IMG/VR virus record: IMGVR_UViG_3300045740_000163 | Span: 22,391-86,390 of that record | Origin: a virus | Length of the DNA: 64,000 bases | Reading direction: 5' to 3' (one strand) | Part shown: positions 63,960 through 64,000 of the stretch, one piece after another | How the letters are laid out: each line of letters opens with the position of its first letter | Position numbering within the stretch: the stretch's first letter is position 1 | Notes under the pieces: model-generated | Databases searched by the model: none | What the model saw: only the letters and a program-made list of their open reading frames with translations | Told to the model about the DNA's origin: nothing | Program-made: the position numbers and the translations under genes

Positions 63960-64000
63960 TCAATATCCAGCGTACATCGCAGCACGAGGCGCTTGTTGCT
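63960..64000 (-). CDS. 3' end of a minus-strand gene cut by the window edge
   Basis: The minus strand reads QQAPRAAMYAGY followed by TGA (63962-63960). Only these residues are in the window, so the product cannot be named; the same strand as the virion genes makes it a likely virion gene. Confidence 0.35.
   Translation of the reverse strand, partial: QQAPRAAMYAGY

Overview
The window reads as part of a large tailed double-stranded DNA phage (Caudoviricetes), most likely a cyanophage of picocyanobacteria (Synechococcus or Cyanobium type). Direct support for a phage: a family A DNA polymerase, a D5-type primase-helicase, a RecB-type nuclease, an SSB-like protein, ThyX, a dCTP deaminase-like protein, a two-domain endolysin, many tail-fibre genes, several HNH proteins, and dozens of tiny overlapping genes. 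The cyanobacterial host is an inference. It rests on a short DUF4278-like (YRG) protein, NblA-like proteins, a GC-rich block resembling picocyanobacterial small genes, and small proteins of types I associate with aquatic cyanophages. I did not recognise terminase, portal, major capsid or tail-tube genes, so the window is probably only part of the genome.

Layout. 0-8.4 kb: a methyltransferase and mostly minus-strand virion-type proteins, with a degenerate tRNA-like element and the DUF4278-like gene. 8.5-10.4 kb: a promoter with one gene, a tRNA with anticodon CAT, and about 1.3 kb without convincing genes. That stretch holds an alternating GC tract, many hairpins with GNRA loops, and two matching palindromes near its edges; it is a candidate large structured RNA. 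10.4-15.1 kb: a plus-strand run of very small genes joined by ATGA or TGATCATG junctions, with repeated CA-rich leaders and hairpins at gene ends. 15.1-18.5 kb: more small genes and an envelope island (secreted SH3 protein, membrane-anchored Pro/Gln-rich protein, L,D-transpeptidase, small secreted peptides), then a MarR-like regulator. 18.5-24.3 kb: dCTP deaminase and a MoxR ATPase plus VWA protein operon. 24.3-36.2 kb: replication and recombination genes, with an NblA-like gene inserted on the opposite strand. 36.2-38.4 kb: a membrane protein and a GC-rich block of duplicated small genes. 38.4-44.8 kb: ThyX, HNH genes, endolysin, a holin candidate and small basic virion-type proteins. 44.8-53.8 kb: tail fibres and adhesins on the minus strand. 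54.2-57.0 kb: plus-strand regulators (HNH-like/HTH, winged helix, excisionase-like HTH) and a degenerate Dam-type methyltransferase. 57-64 kb: minus-strand virion proteins including a GH104 transglycosylase, interrupted by a plus-strand HTH gene and a Dps-like ferritin.

How the parts fit. Plus-strand operons supply takeover, nucleotide synthesis (dCTP deaminase feeding ThyX) and replication. Minus-strand operons supply virion, adsorption and lysis functions. Host-directed genes (NblA-like, Dps-like, L,D-transpeptidase, MoxR-VWA) are interspersed. Many starts lack a purine-rich Shine-Dalgarno sequence, and translational coupling by overlap is common. All family assignments come from motif reading alone; no database search was run.
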